Shown: positions 1 through 7,339, counted from the first letter of the stretch. The stretch is 64,000 bases of DNA from Streptomyces aculeolatus (GCF_020400605.1 NZ_JAINRD010000005.1:353991-417990), one strand, 5' to 3'. Translations and numbers: made by a program. The notes: generated by a model not told the origin, from the letters alone.

Positions 1-2
1 CG

Positions 3-1673
3 CTCGGCACCGACGACGCCGCCACCCTCCAGCCCGGCGCATCGGTCACCTGCTGGAACGCCATCTCTGGGGGCAGCCAGCACACCGACCTGCTGACCGG
101 GGTCGACTCCACGCCCATCGAGGGCGGAACGCTGACGGCCGACAGCAACGGCGCCGTGCCGGAGTTCTTCGGACCCGACGGCGTGACCGAGCTGTACTTC
201 GACGCCAACGCCGGCGGCGGCCCGCGGCGGCGGGCAGTGGCGACGGACCTGGGCAGCGACATCAGCGGCGTGCGCGCCGACCTGGATGCGCACACGGCCG
301 CACCGAATCCGCACGGCACCGAACTACTCGACCTCGATGACGTCTACGACCCGAGCATCGCGAACCTGATCGCCACCACGCCGTTCGCCATCGCCCACCG
401 GGGCAGCGGCGGCGAGTTCCCCGAGCACACCCTCGCCGCCTACACTGCGGCGCTCGCCGCCGGCGCGAAGGCGATCGAGGTGTCCGTGCACCTGACCGCG
501 GACGGCGTCCCGGTCTGCTTCCACGACACCACGCTCGACAGGGTCACCGATCACACGGGGCCGATCGCGGATTGGACGTATGCGGCGCTGCGCGAGCAGG
601 TGCGCGTCACCCCGCAGGGCCTCCTCGGCGCCGGCTGGGCGGATCAGCCCATCCCGACCCTCGCCGAGGTGCTGGACGCCCTCTACGGCAGGTGCGTCAT
701 CTTCCTGGAGGCGAAGAGCAACCCGGCGATCGTGCCGCTGCGGGACTTCATGCTGGACCGCTACCCGGGCTGCACGCGCAGCGTCGTGTGGAAGGCGCAC
801 TACGGGCAGGGCGGCCTGGCGGACCGCGCGGGGGAGGGCTGGACGGTGTGGGCGTACATGGACGCCGGCACCCTGGACGCGGCGCTCGACGCGGTCGACG
901 CCAGCGTCGACATGTGGGGCGTCCCCTACGGCATGACGGACACGCGCATCGGTGACGTCGTCGCTCGCGGCAAGCCGGTCATCTGCTGGGAAGTCCACCG
1001 CAACATGGAGATCACCCGGCTGACGGGCCTCGGCGTCGTTGGGCTGATGGAAGCCCAATGGGTGTACCTCAACAAGGGCCTCACGCTGGCGGCCGACCTG
1101 TTCGATGCTCAGGTCACGCAGCCTGGGACCCTCGGCATCGCCAACTACAGCGAGGACTACGCCCCGAAGTTCGACGGCGCCGGCGGCATGTATCTGAACA
1201 AGGTGCCCAACGACTCGATCCTGATGGGCGGGCACAAGGCACCCGCCGCCGACGGGTACGTGATCAGCTTCGCGATGAAGTGGGACACGGTGCCGGCCGC
1301 GTCGCAGCACTCCGGTGTCGCGTTCGGCAAGGCCAGCGACGACAAGTACCAGTTCTCGACCGCCAACGCCTCCGGCGGGTACCACGCGCTGATCCGCGGG
1401 AACGGCGACATCCAGCTCTACACGCACACCGCCGGGGTGACCACCGGCACGCAGCTCGGGACCCTCGCCACCGTCGCGCCCGTCGCAAGCACGCCCATGA
1501 CGTTTGAGATCGAGGTGACCTCGACGCAGGTGATCCTGCGGCGCACGGACGTCGGCCCCTACGTGCTGACCGTCAACAACACGGCCTACCGCGGCCGGTA
1601 CTGGCACGTCACGAACGGCTCGGTGACCACTCTCAGCAGCAAGCCGGTCTGGTCGAACATCTCCGTCGCCTGA
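3..1673 (+). CDS. Phage tail/receptor-binding protein with GDPD-like domain (5' partial)
   Basis: The reading frame is open from the window edge, so the N-terminus is missing. The central part (about nt 350-1030) resembles glycerophosphodiester phosphodiesterases: an early AHRG motif, then E-H-T, then a stretch ending in CFHD, and a later IFLEAK strand. In the usual metal-binding E-x-D pair the Asp is replaced by Ser (codon 483-485). The remaining 200 residues look like a beta-sandwich (LamG/concanavalin-like). Lying directly upstream of the lysis genes, it is likely a tail-tip or fibre protein; cleavage of teichoic-acid-like phosphodiesters on the host surface is inferred. The Ser substitution makes catalysis uncertain, and it could be only a binding fold. 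Confidence 0.72.
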   Translation, partial: LGTDDAATLQPGASVTCWNAISGGSQHTDLLTGVDSTPIEGGTLTADSNGAVPEFFGPDGVTELYFDANAGGGPRRRAVATDLGSDISGVRADLDAHTAAPNPHGTELLDLDDVYDPSIANLIATTPFAIAHRGSGGEFPEHTLAAYTAALAAGAKAIEVSVHLTADGVPVCFHDTTLDRVTDHTGPIADWTYAALREQVRVTPQGLLGAGWADQPIPTLAEVLDALYGRCVIFLEAKSNPAIVPLRDFMLDRYPGCTRSVVWKAHYGQGGLADRAGEGWTVWAYMDAGTLDAALDAVDASVDMWGVPYGMTDTRIGDVVARGKPVICWEVHRNMEITRLTGLGVVGLMEAQWVYLNKGLTLAADLFDAQVTQPGTLGIANYSEDYAPKFDGAGGMYLNKVPNDSILMGGHKAPAADGYVISFAMKWDTVPAASQHSGVAFGKASDDKYQFSTANASGGYHALIRGNGDIQLYTHTAGVTTGTQLGTLATVAPVASTPMTFEIEVTSTQVILRRTDVGPYVLTVNNTAYRGRYWHVTNGSVTTLSSKPVWSNISVA

Positions 1674-1733
1674 GCGCCCCTGCACGTCCTTCGCCCCGCC
1701 ACGTCGGGGCCATTCCCATGCCCAGGAGGCGCC

Positions 1734-2792
1734 ATGGCGACCCCTCTGTCCGCCACCCAGATGAAGACGGTCCTGAAGCGCGAGGGCTGCGAAGTCATCG
1801 AGTACCGGTCGTGGGAGACCCACGAGCGGGACGCCGCGACCGGCCTGCACTTCGGCCCGGTGAACGGCGTGATGATCCACCACACGGTGACGTCGGGCAC
1901 GGACGGGTCGGTGAGCCTCTGCTACAACGGCCGCTCCGACCTCCCGGGCCCGCTGTGCCACGCCGTCGCCGCGAAGGACGGCCGCATCTTCCTCGTCTCC
2001 AACGGCAGGTCGAACCACGCCGGCTCCGGTGACGACGACGTGCTGCGCGCGGTCATCGCCGAGTCCTACGGCTCCACGCCGCCGGCGCCCAACGAGCAGA
2101 ACACGGACGGCAACGACCGCTTCTACGGCATCGAGTGCGTCAACCTCGGCAACGGGCGCGACCCGTGGCCGGAGGTACAGGTCGACGCGATGGCCCGCTG
2201 GGCGGCGGCGATCTGCCGGGCGCACGGCTGGTCGGAGAAGTCGGTGATCGGCCACAAGGAGTGGACGAACCAGAAGATCGACCCGCGGCCGTCGCCCGGC
2301 GGCGCGGACGTGTCGATGCCCGCGTTCCGTGCCCGTGTGAAGAAGCTGCTCGCCGCGAAGCCGGGAGACGACGTGCCGATCGTGACCAACCCCCAGGAGG
2401 ACGACGTGCCGCAGACCGTAGGCCGCACCGACGACGGCCAGAAGACCCGCGCGCCGGGCGACTGGAAGGCGCTGTCGATCGACGGCGTCGACATCGTGAA
2501 GGGCGCGCAGGCGTACAGCGTGACCGTGCACCTGGCGCTGAAGGCGCCGGCCGGATCGACGCTGCAGGGCCGCTTCTACCACCACCGTCCGGACGGCTCG
2601 CGCTGGAAGGGCTCGATCATCGAGCGGCTCACGACCGCCGGCAGCAGCTTCGTCGACTTCCACCACGACGGCGACATCAAGAGCGCCGAGTCGCTGCGCT
2701 TCGAGCTGGCGTACTTCCCCGCGAAGTCCGGCGACACCGCCGAGGCGGTCATCACCCGCAGCCGCGTCCGCGGCCTGTACTGGAAGGCGTGA
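1734..2792 (+). CDS. Endolysin: N-acetylmuramoyl-L-alanine amidase, PGRP/Amidase_2 type
   Basis: A 352-residue phage lysin that would cut the amide bond between MurNAc and the stem peptide. The N-terminal 200 residues show the amidase-2 fold: an MIHHTV strand with the first zinc His, a central GIECVN strand, and a GHKEWT motif with the last zinc ligand followed by KIDPRPS. Residues from about 230 form a separate beta-rich domain ending in GLYWKA, probably for wall binding. The start ATG at 1734 follows AGGAGG at 1726-1731. The stop is separated by one base from the next GTG, so the lysis genes are translationally linked. There is no signal peptide, as expected if a holin releases the enzyme. 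Confidence 0.9.
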   Translation: MATPLSATQMKTVLKREGCEVIEYRSWETHERDAATGLHFGPVNGVMIHHTVTSGTDGSVSLCYNGRSDLPGPLCHAVAAKDGRIFLVSNGRSNHAGSGDDDVLRAVIAESYGSTPPAPNEQNTDGNDRFYGIECVNLGNGRDPWPEVQVDAMARWAAAICRAHGWSEKSVIGHKEWTNQKIDPRPSPGGADVSMPAFRARVKKLLAAKPGDDVPIVTNPQEDDVPQTVGRTDDGQKTRAPGDWKALSIDGVDIVKGAQAYSVTVHLALKAPAGSTLQGRFYHHRPDGSRWKGSIIERLTTAGSSFVDFHHDGDIKSAESLRFELAYFPAKSGDTAEAVITRSRVRGLYWKA

Positions 2793-2793
2793 C

Positions 2794-3375
2794 GTGGTCG
2801 CGATCGACTACGACCTGGAGTTCCTGGAGGACGGCCGCACCATCGACCTGATCTCGATCGGGATGGTCGCCGACGACGGGCGCGAGTACTACGCGGTGAG
2901 CAGCGATGCGCCGTGGGATGAGATCAAGAAGAGTGACTGGCTCGTCCGGAACGTCCTGCCGTCGCTGCCTCTCGTGAGTCGGTCGGCTCTGGACGGCTAC
3001 CTCAAGATCCCGCAGAACAGCCACCCGAAGCCGTCCCTACAGTACGTCGCCGTCAACACCAGGGATACGCAGGTCAAGCCGCAGTGGGTGATCGCCAACG
3101 AGGTACGCGACTTCATCCAGGCGACCGACGACGCCGAGCTGTGGGCGAACTACGGCGCCTACGACCACGTGTGCCTCGCCCAGCTCTGGGGCCCGATGGT
3201 GGCGCTCCCCAGCGGGGTGCCGATGTTCACCAACGACATTCAGCAGGAGGCCCGCAGGCAGGGCCTGTCCTGGGATGACCTGCCGAAGCAGGAGTCCGGG
3301 GAGCACAACGCGCTCGCCGACGCCCTCCATAACCAGACCGTCCGGCGCTGGCTCGCCGAACGCGCACAGAAGTGA
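2794..3375 (+). CDS. DEDD-type 3'-5' exoribonuclease, Rv2179c-like
   Basis: A 193-residue protein resembling the Rv2179c family of small 3'-5' exoribonucleases. The N-terminus has the family's first acidic motif (DLEFLEDG), followed by IDLISIGMVADDGREYYAV. Further acidic positions are in ANYGAYDHV, and the C-terminal EHNALADALHN carries the last His and Asp of a DEDDh site. The GTG start begins one base after the endolysin stop. An RNA-degrading enzyme inside a lysis cassette is unusual in function but occurs in actinophage genomes. Its role could be host mRNA turnover late in infection; that is inference. Confidence 0.8.
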   Translation: MVAIDYDLEFLEDGRTIDLISIGMVADDGREYYAVSSDAPWDEIKKSDWLVRNVLPSLPLVSRSALDGYLKIPQNSHPKPSLQYVAVNTRDTQVKPQWVIANEVRDFIQATDDAELWANYGAYDHVCLAQLWGPMVALPSGVPMFTNDIQQEARRQGLSWDDLPKQESGEHNALADALHNQTVRRWLAERAQK

Positions 3376-3382
3376 GACACCC

Positions 3383-3568
3383 ATGAAGATCAGCGGCATC
3401 GTCAAGTCGCTCCTCGCCGGCGTCGCCGCCGGCTCTGCCGCGGCCATCACAGCCGTGCAGGACAACGCGCTCACCACCGGCGAGGGCGTGACCATCGCGC
3501 TCGCGGTCCTCGGCGCCTGGGGCATCGTCTACGCCGTGCCCAACAAGCAGTCCGCGCCCGGCGCCTGA
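3383..3568 (+). CDS. Small holin-like membrane protein
   Basis: A 61-residue protein starting MKISGIVKSLLAGVAAG. It has two short hydrophobic segments (about residues 5-22 and 33-50) joined by a turn rich in Asn and Thr, and a short charged tail ending in NKQSAPGA. Size, topology and location directly after the endolysin and exonuclease fit a class II-like phage holin that forms the membrane lesion for lysis. The ATG at 3383 was preferred to an upstream in-frame start at 3275 because the latter would overlap the exonuclease by 100 bases. No specific holin family could be recognised. Confidence 0.7.
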   Translation: MKISGIVKSLLAGVAAGSAAAITAVQDNALTTGEGVTIALAVLGAWGIVYAVPNKQSAPGA

Positions 3569-3583
3569 CCCTGGGGGTGAACG

Positions 3584-3874
3584 GTGGATGAGCCGACCAA
3601 CGGCGAGCTGGGGCGGCTCATCCAAGCCCTCCGCAGCGATGTTCGCGACGACCTCGGGCAGATCAACGCCCGCCTCGACCGGGTCGTCCCGATGGACGTC
3701 TACACGGTCGAGAAGACGACGATCACCGACCGGGTCACCGCGCTGGAACAGGCCCGCGAGAAGGACGCCACCCGCATCACCGCGACGCGCCGGTGGGTCA
3801 TCGGCACCGTCATCACCGTGGTGGCGGTCCTCCTGCCGTACCTGGGGACCGTCGTGAGGGGAGCCGGAGCGTGA
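3584..3874 (+). CDS. Phage membrane protein with coiled coil and one C-terminal TM helix
   Basis: A 96-residue protein. Residues 8-60 are charged and heptad-like (IQALRSDVRDDLGQINARLD, then VTALEQAREKDATR), suggesting a coiled coil. Residues 68-90 (VIGTVITVVAVLLPYLGTVV) form a single membrane helix. A GTG start with the G-rich stretch CTGGGGGTG upstream is used; the stop overlaps the next start in a GTGA. Proteins with this plan in Streptomyces phage lysis cassettes are usually annotated as second holins or holin partners. Here that rests on position and topology only. Confidence 0.65.
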   Translation: MDEPTNGELGRLIQALRSDVRDDLGQINARLDRVVPMDVYTVEKTTITDRVTALEQAREKDATRITATRRWVIGTVITVVAVLLPYLGTVVRGAGA

Positions 3875-4539
3875 AGCACAAGCAGCGCCGCCGCACCCTC
3901 GCCGGAGACGCCGCCGCCGTCGGGGCCGCGCTGCTCGCCGGCGCCGCGATCGTCACCGTGCAGCAGCTCGCCGACGACCTCCACGACGCCAACAAGGCGC
4001 GCGACGCCCTGGCGCAGCAGGTGGAACGCCTCGGCGGCGATCCGGTGGCCGGCCCGCCCGGATCCCGCGGCGAGCCGGGCGACTCTGTCACCGGTCCGCG
4101 GGGACCTCAAGGCGAACAGGGGGAGCCTGGCCGCGACGCCCCCACCCCGTCGCCGAGCCCAGGGCCCCGAGGAGCGAAGGGCGAGCCCGGCGAGGACTCC
4201 ACCGTCCCCGGCCCCGCGGGCAGCCCCGGCGCTGACGGCGCGGCGGGTGCCGACAGCACGATGCCGGGGCCGCAGGGTCCCGCCGGGCCGCCTGGCGCCG
4301 CTGGCGCCGACGGGAAGGACGGCAAGGACGGTGCCGTTGGCGAGCGCGGGCCCGCCGGACCGCCACCCTCGTCGTGGACGTTCACGCACGGCGGCGTCAC
4401 CTACACCTGCACGCCGACCGCGGACGGCTCCACCCAGTACACGTGCGCGGCCGACGGGCCGCCCCCCGACGACAACCCGGGCGGCGGGAACGGGCCGCTC
4501 GCCCTGGCGCTCGACCCGAACCGACGGCAGTACTCGTGA
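3871..4539 (+). CDS. Collagen-like (Gly-X-Y repeat) phage protein
   Basis: A 222-residue protein. The GTG start at 3871 overlaps the previous stop. Residues 12-30 are a hydrophobic anchor or signal, followed by a short coiled coil (DDLHDANKARDALAQQVERL). About residues 57-170 are Gly-X-Y triplets with frequent Pro, interrupted by a PSPSP linker; runs such as GPAGPPGAAGADGKDGKDG are typical. The C-terminal region (SWTFTHGGVTYTCTPTADG) has two Cys and may cap a trimer. Collagen-like segments occur in phage fibres, but here the gene follows the lysis genes and has a membrane anchor, so a surface-exposed lysogenic protein is also possible. A strong terminator follows. Confidence 0.75.
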   Translation: MKHKQRRRTLAGDAAAVGAALLAGAAIVTVQQLADDLHDANKARDALAQQVERLGGDPVAGPPGSRGEPGDSVTGPRGPQGEQGEPGRDAPTPSPSPGPRGAKGEPGEDSTVPGPAGSPGADGAAGADSTMPGPQGPAGPPGAAGADGKDGKDGAVGERGPAGPPPSSWTFTHGGVTYTCTPTADGSTQYTCAADGPPPDDNPGGGNGPLALALDPNRRQYS

Positions 4540-4541
4540 CA

Positions 4542-4576
4542 GAAGCCCCGCCGCCCTTCCCGGGTGGCGGGGCTTC
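4542..4576 (+). terminator. Intrinsic terminator of the lysis operon
   Basis: A perfect 11-bp stem (GAAGCCCCGCC at 4542-4552 and its complement at 4566-4576) with a 13-nt loop begins three bases after the stop of the collagen-like gene. It closes the operon starting upstream of the window. Confidence 0.75.
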
Positions 4577-4589
4577 TTCGTGTGCGCGG

Positions 4590-4763
4590 TCAGTGGGCGC
4601 TGCAGAAGCAGAACGAACTCCCGCACGGGTAGCAGCGCGGCCTCCCGTTGCAGCGGTTGCAGCGTTTCGATGTCTCTGCGCAGTACACCGGCTCGGTGTG
4701 CTCCTTGACCGCTGCCTCGTCCGTCTCGTCGTACTCGGTGCGGCAGATGGTGCATGTCGTCAT
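4590..4763 (-). CDS. Cys-rich small putative zinc-binding protein
   Basis: A 57-residue protein with ten cysteines: an N-terminal CTIC pair, a middle VYCAE, a CNRC pair, then CYPC and FCFC near the C-terminus, plus two His. This pattern suggests two small zinc knuckles. The ATG at 4763 was chosen because the first CxxC starts right after it; a longer version would add a low-complexity N-terminus. It is transcribed against the lysis operon and divergent from the recombinase. No family was recognised. Small zinc proteins of this sort are common in phage accessory regions and may bind nucleic acid. Confidence 0.6.
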   Translation of the reverse strand: MTTCTICRTEYDETDEAAVKEHTEPVYCAETSKRCNRCNGRPRCYPCGSSFCFCSAH

Positions 4764-4905
4764 GGCGGGAGTGTGGCATGGGACCCGGCGGGCGTGTCGA
4801 GAAACGACCGTCTGGCGACGTTGGTCACCCCAACTGCGTTCCCCCAGCGCAGAAGTGACGAGAACCCGTGTCCTCAACTACGTCTCGCAAAGGGTTCGGA
4901 ATCGC

Positions 4906-4911
4906 TACACT
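4906..4911 (+). promoter_or_regulatory. Likely -10 box of a leaderless serine recombinase transcript
   Basis: TACACT lies six bases before the recombinase ATG, and no Shine-Dalgarno sequence is present. A start of transcription about seven bases downstream would coincide with the ATG, giving a leaderless mRNA, which is common in Streptomyces. The -35 is not clear. Confidence 0.45.
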
Positions 4912-4917
4912 AGAGCC

Positions 4918-5487
4918 ATGAGAATCGGATACGGGCGCGTCTCCACGCGCGACCAGAACCCCGACGCACAGGAGGACGCACTCACGGCAGCCGGCTGCGA
5001 CCCCGTCTTCGTCGACAAGGCATCCGGCACACTCGCGTCACGCCCCGAACTCGACAAGGCGCTCATCGCTGCGCGTGATGGCGACGAGTTCGTCATCACG
5101 AAGCTGGACCGGCTCGGCCGCTCCCTGAAGAACCTCATCGAGCTGTCCGAGCAACTGGACAAGAAGGGCGCCGCCCTCGTCGTCCTCAGCCAGGGCATCG
5201 ACACCAGCACCCCGGCCGGACGGATGTTCTTCCACATCCTCGGCGCCATCGCCGAGTTCGAGCGGTCCCTCATCGTCGAACGCACCCGCGACGGGCTCGA
5301 AGCCGCGCGTGCCCGCGGACGGAAGGGCGGACGGAAGGCGGCCCTCAAGCCCCGCCAAGTGCAGCTCGCCCAGGAGATGTACGACGAACTCGGCGACGAC
5401 GGCAAGCGGAAGCACACCGTGCAGGACATCGCCACCGAACTCGGCGTCGCCCGCACCACCATCTACCGCTACCTGGAGCGCGGGTGA
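4918..5487 (+). CDS. Small serine recombinase (resolvase/invertase family)
   Basis: A 189-residue recombinase. The N-terminal catalytic domain carries the nucleophile Ser9 in GYGRVSTRDQ, the conserved TKLDRLGRS motif (about residues 61-69) and the FHILGAIAEFERSLIVERT helix that leads into the E-helix. The C-terminal domain, about residues 145-187, is a Hin-type helix-turn-helix (DIATELGVARTTIYRYLERG). Length and layout match resolvases and DNA invertases, not the large serine integrases used by many actinophages. It could resolve phage multimers, invert a segment or act in excision. No clear pair of recombination sites flanks it in this window. A hairpin terminator follows. Confidence 0.88.
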   Translation: MRIGYGRVSTRDQNPDAQEDALTAAGCDPVFVDKASGTLASRPELDKALIAARDGDEFVITKLDRLGRSLKNLIELSEQLDKKGAALVVLSQGIDTSTPAGRMFFHILGAIAEFERSLIVERTRDGLEAARARGRKGGRKAALKPRQVQLAQEMYDELGDDGKRKHTVQDIATELGVARTTIYRYLERG

Positions 5488-5562
5488 CCGCACCCCTCCC
5501 GCCGTCGACGGCCCGACCTGGGGCCTACCAGCGTGGCGGGGCAGAGGCCCCCGGAGACGCGA

Positions 5563-5588
5563 ACGCCCCCTCCCGGAGGAGGGGGCGT
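5563..5588. terminator. Hairpin between convergent genes
   Basis: An 11-bp perfect stem (ACGCCCCCTCC at 5563-5573, complement at 5578-5588) with a CGGA tetraloop sits between the recombinase and the convergent minus-strand gene, so it can serve both. Confidence 0.7.
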
Positions 5589-5603
5589 CGTGCTGTGCGG
5601 GGA

Positions 5604-6098
5604 TCAGAGGGCCTTCTCGGCGGCCTGCCGCAGCCATGCGGCACGCGAGAGCCCAGCCTTGGCGGCGGCAGCATCGACCCTCTTGAGGAGGTCGGGCTGA
5701 TAGGACACGCTGATCGCCGGGCCGATGGCGGGACGGCCGCCCTTAGGGCCCGACTCCTCCGGCAGGTCGGGCCACAGGCGCTGCAGGGCTTCCTCTGCGA
5801 CCTCGGCGTTATCGTCGTGCCCCTCGGCGGACCTGACAAGCCACGCTTTCGCCTGGTCGTCGGTCAGCCACTCGTACCGGTCGGGTCCGTCGTACTCCGG
5901 CCTTTGGTCCTCGTGGAGGACCCAGCGCCCTCCCTCGGTGAGCATCAAGTAGGCCCGGTTGATCTGCATGCCCGAGCAGACTCCGATGCGGCTTCCCATG
6001 CCTTCTTCCCACCGGGTGGACTCGGGGATCTTCTCGCGGACGCTGTCGTCGTCGAACCAGTCCGTCTTCCCGTTGGCGCGTACAGTTCTGCGCGTCAT
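5604..6098 (-). CDS. Phage protein with C-terminal ribbon-helix-helix-like segment
   Basis: A 164-residue protein. The first 115 residues (MTRRTVRANGKTDWFDDDSV onward) contain DGPDRYEWLTDDQAKAWLV and are acidic, with no recognised domain. The last 38 residues (AISVSYQPDLLKRVDAAAAK, then AGLSRAAWLRQAAEKAL) have the strand-helix-helix pattern of Arc/CopG DNA-binding proteins. The ATG at 6098 is preceded by GGAAGG at a good distance. It lies 31 bases downstream of the next regulatory gene on the same strand and is probably co-transcribed with it. A repressor or antitoxin-like role is inferred only from the C-terminal fold. Confidence 0.65.
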   Translation of the reverse strand: MTRRTVRANGKTDWFDDDSVREKIPESTRWEEGMGSRIGVCSGMQINRAYLMLTEGGRWVLHEDQRPEYDGPDRYEWLTDDQAKAWLVRSAEGHDDNAEVAEEALQRLWPDLPEESGPKGGRPAIGPAISVSYQPDLLKRVDAAAAKAGLSRAAWLRQAAEKAL

Positions 6099-6129
6099 GG
6101 GGTGCCTTCCTATCTGTGGTGGCGCGGGG

Positions 6130-6621
6130 TCAGAGGGCGGCGACCGCGGTGCGGACGCCGGTGAAAATGTGGTCGGCCAGGTCATCCAAGGCGGTGCGAC
6201 GGAGGGTGCTGTAGCCCCACTGGATGTGCAGCTTGTTGTCGGCGGCGTCGAAGTACAGCTTGTCGACGGCGCCCATCAGGCGGCGGGCCTCGCTGTTGGA
6301 GATGTGCTCGCCGCCGAGGGAGGCGCTGGAGATGTTGCCGGTGTTGTAGCGGTGGATCTCCAGCCCGGCGAACTGCTGCCAGTCGAGGTAGACGCGGTGC
6401 TTGCCGTAGCGGGCCCACTCGTTGCCGCCGATGGCGGTCATGGTCTCGACGGAGTAGACGATGGGGCGGGGGGTGTCGAGGGAGAGGCGGTAGTCGAGGC
6501 TGGCTTCGTCGATGACCCACCGGCCGCTGACCTTGGCCGCCTCGACGACGCCGCGTCGGCACCAGGTGCGGATGGTGGCGGCGGTGCGGCGGGCCTTGGT
6601 GGCTGCGGCGGTGGTGTTCAT
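6130..6621 (-). CDS. Phage protein with N-terminal helix-turn-helix (MerR/excisionase-like)
   Basis: A 163-residue protein. Residues about 12-45 (TAATIRTWCRRGVVEAAKVS, then GRWVIDEASLDY) read as a small winged helix of the MerR/Xis type that senses a transition from TIRTWCR to GRWVID. The rest (VETMTAIGGNEWARYGKHRVYLDW, shortened here) is not recognised; it contains many aromatic residues. GGGAGGG precedes the ATG at 6621. The promoter just upstream carries two direct repeats that look like operators, so the gene is probably regulated. It may be an excisionase-like or copy-control regulator. Confidence 0.6.
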   Translation of the reverse strand: MNTTAAATKARRTAATIRTWCRRGVVEAAKVSGRWVIDEASLDYRLSLDTPRPIVYSVETMTAIGGNEWARYGKHRVYLDWQQFAGLEIHRYNTGNISSASLGGEHISNSEARRLMGAVDKLYFDAADNKLHIQWGYSTLRRTALDDLADHIFTGVRTAVAAL

Positions 6622-6641
6622 GGACCCTCCCCGGGTTTCCG

Positions 6642-6689
6642 ATATGGATAACCTACGCCGCGTGGCGGGGGTAGTCAATATGGAAAACC
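6642..6689 (-). promoter_or_regulatory. Promoter with paired direct-repeat operators
   Basis: On the minus strand TTGACT (6678-6673), a 17-base spacer and TAGGTT (6655-6650) form a good vegetative promoter for the gene starting at 6621. Two direct repeats, ATATGGATAACC (6642-6653) and ATATGGAAAACC (6678-6689), are 36 bp apart; one covers the -10/start region and the other abuts the -35. Each contains the core GG-N4-CC, shared with operators at 7270-7320. Confidence 0.6.
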
Positions 6690-6730
6690 CAGTCTGGTCA
6701 TGATTCTTCCGGGCTCAGCCGCACCGCCCC

Positions 6731-7045
6731 CTACTCAGCCACCCGCATCGCCCCCGGGTCCCACAGGTACGTGCGGCAGTGCGCCCCGAGCTGCCCGCCG
6801 AGGTCCGCGACGGGCAGCCGGATCGTCGTCTGCACGGTGATCATTCCGGAGGGCCAGTCGTGCCGCGCCATCACCTCGGCATCCCTCCATTCGCCGTCCA
6901 CGCGCACCTGGAGGCGCGGCACCCCGCGGGCGGGGTAGACGGTCACCCGCGGCGGGCGGCCCATGTCGGCGCGCCACGGCGGGACTTCGACGGCGTCGTG
7001 CGGGGTCGGTTCGTCCGGGGTGGCAGGATCAGGGGAATCGGGCAC
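6731..7045 (-). CDS. Hypothetical phage protein
   Basis: A 104-residue protein, with a possible shorter start at the ATG at 6964. The first 27 residues are Pro/Asp-rich. The core (PPRVTVYPARGVPRLQVRVD, then GEWRDAEVMARHDWPSGMITV) alternates like a small beta-barrel, followed by HCRTYLWDPGAMRVAE. It resembles many short beta-rich actinophage proteins of unknown role. The GTG start at 7045 lies 10 bases after the stop of the ribbon-helix-helix gene, so the two form an operon. No function can be assigned. Confidence 0.5.
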   Translation of the reverse strand: MPDSPDPATPDEPTPHDAVEVPPWRADMGRPPRVTVYPARGVPRLQVRVDGEWRDAEVMARHDWPSGMITVQTTIRLPVADLGGQLGAHCRTYLWDPGAMRVAE

Positions 7046-7055
7046 GCGTTCGATT

Positions 7056-7253
7056 CTAGGGCTGGGGCGGGTCTTCGCCCCCAGGTCGTTCCGGGAGTTC
7101 GGCGCCGGGCCGACGCACGTACCACTCCCACAGGGCCCGGGTGATGGCGGACCGGTCGGAGCCTGCGGCGCGCGCTGCGGCGTCGAGGTCGTTCCACAGG
7201 TCGCTGTCGACGCCTCGAATGCCTCGGAGGGGGTGCTTGTGCGCGTTGGCCAT
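7056..7253 (-). CDS. Ribbon-helix-helix DNA-binding protein (Arc-like)
   Basis: A 65-residue protein. After a basic N-terminus (MANAHKHPLRG) the segment IRGVDSDLWNDLDAAARAAG followed by SDRSAITRALWEWYV has the strand-helix-helix pattern and the conserved Arg-Ser-turn of Arc/MetJ-type repressors. There is no Shine-Dalgarno; a minus-strand promoter (TTGACG at 7289-7284, GAAGAT near 7265-7260) would start transcription at the ATG, making it leaderless. It is divergent from the gene at 7340, and two dyads in the shared promoter are its likely operators. Confidence 0.65.
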   Translation of the reverse strand: MANAHKHPLRGIRGVDSDLWNDLDAAARAAGSDRSAITRALWEWYVRRPGAELPERPGGEDPPQP

Positions 7254-7269
7254 GAGGGAATCTTCGCAA

Positions 7270-7320
7270 GGTGGTTGACCACCCGTCAAGGGCGTGCCAT
7301 ATTGGAGGTGGATAACCACC
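7270..7320. promoter_or_regulatory. Divergent promoter with two GGTGG-N4-CCACC operators
   Basis: Two 14-bp dyads, GGTGGTTGACCACC (7270-7283) and GGTGGATAACCACC (7307-7320), lie 37 bp apart. On the plus strand TTGACC (7275-7280), 17 bases and CATATT (7298-7303) form a promoter for the gene at 7340. The first dyad covers the -35 and the second the start point. Binding by the divergently encoded ribbon-helix-helix protein would silence both directions; that assignment is inference. Confidence 0.65.
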
Positions 7321-7339
7321 CTGGAACTGGGGAGAAGGC

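Noticed and set aside
324..2666. A 780-codon open frame on the minus strand opposite the tail and endolysin genes
   Set aside because: It is a shadow of high-GC coding on the plus strand: very Arg/Val/Ala-rich, no domain, no ribosome site, and the opposite strand has clear homologies.
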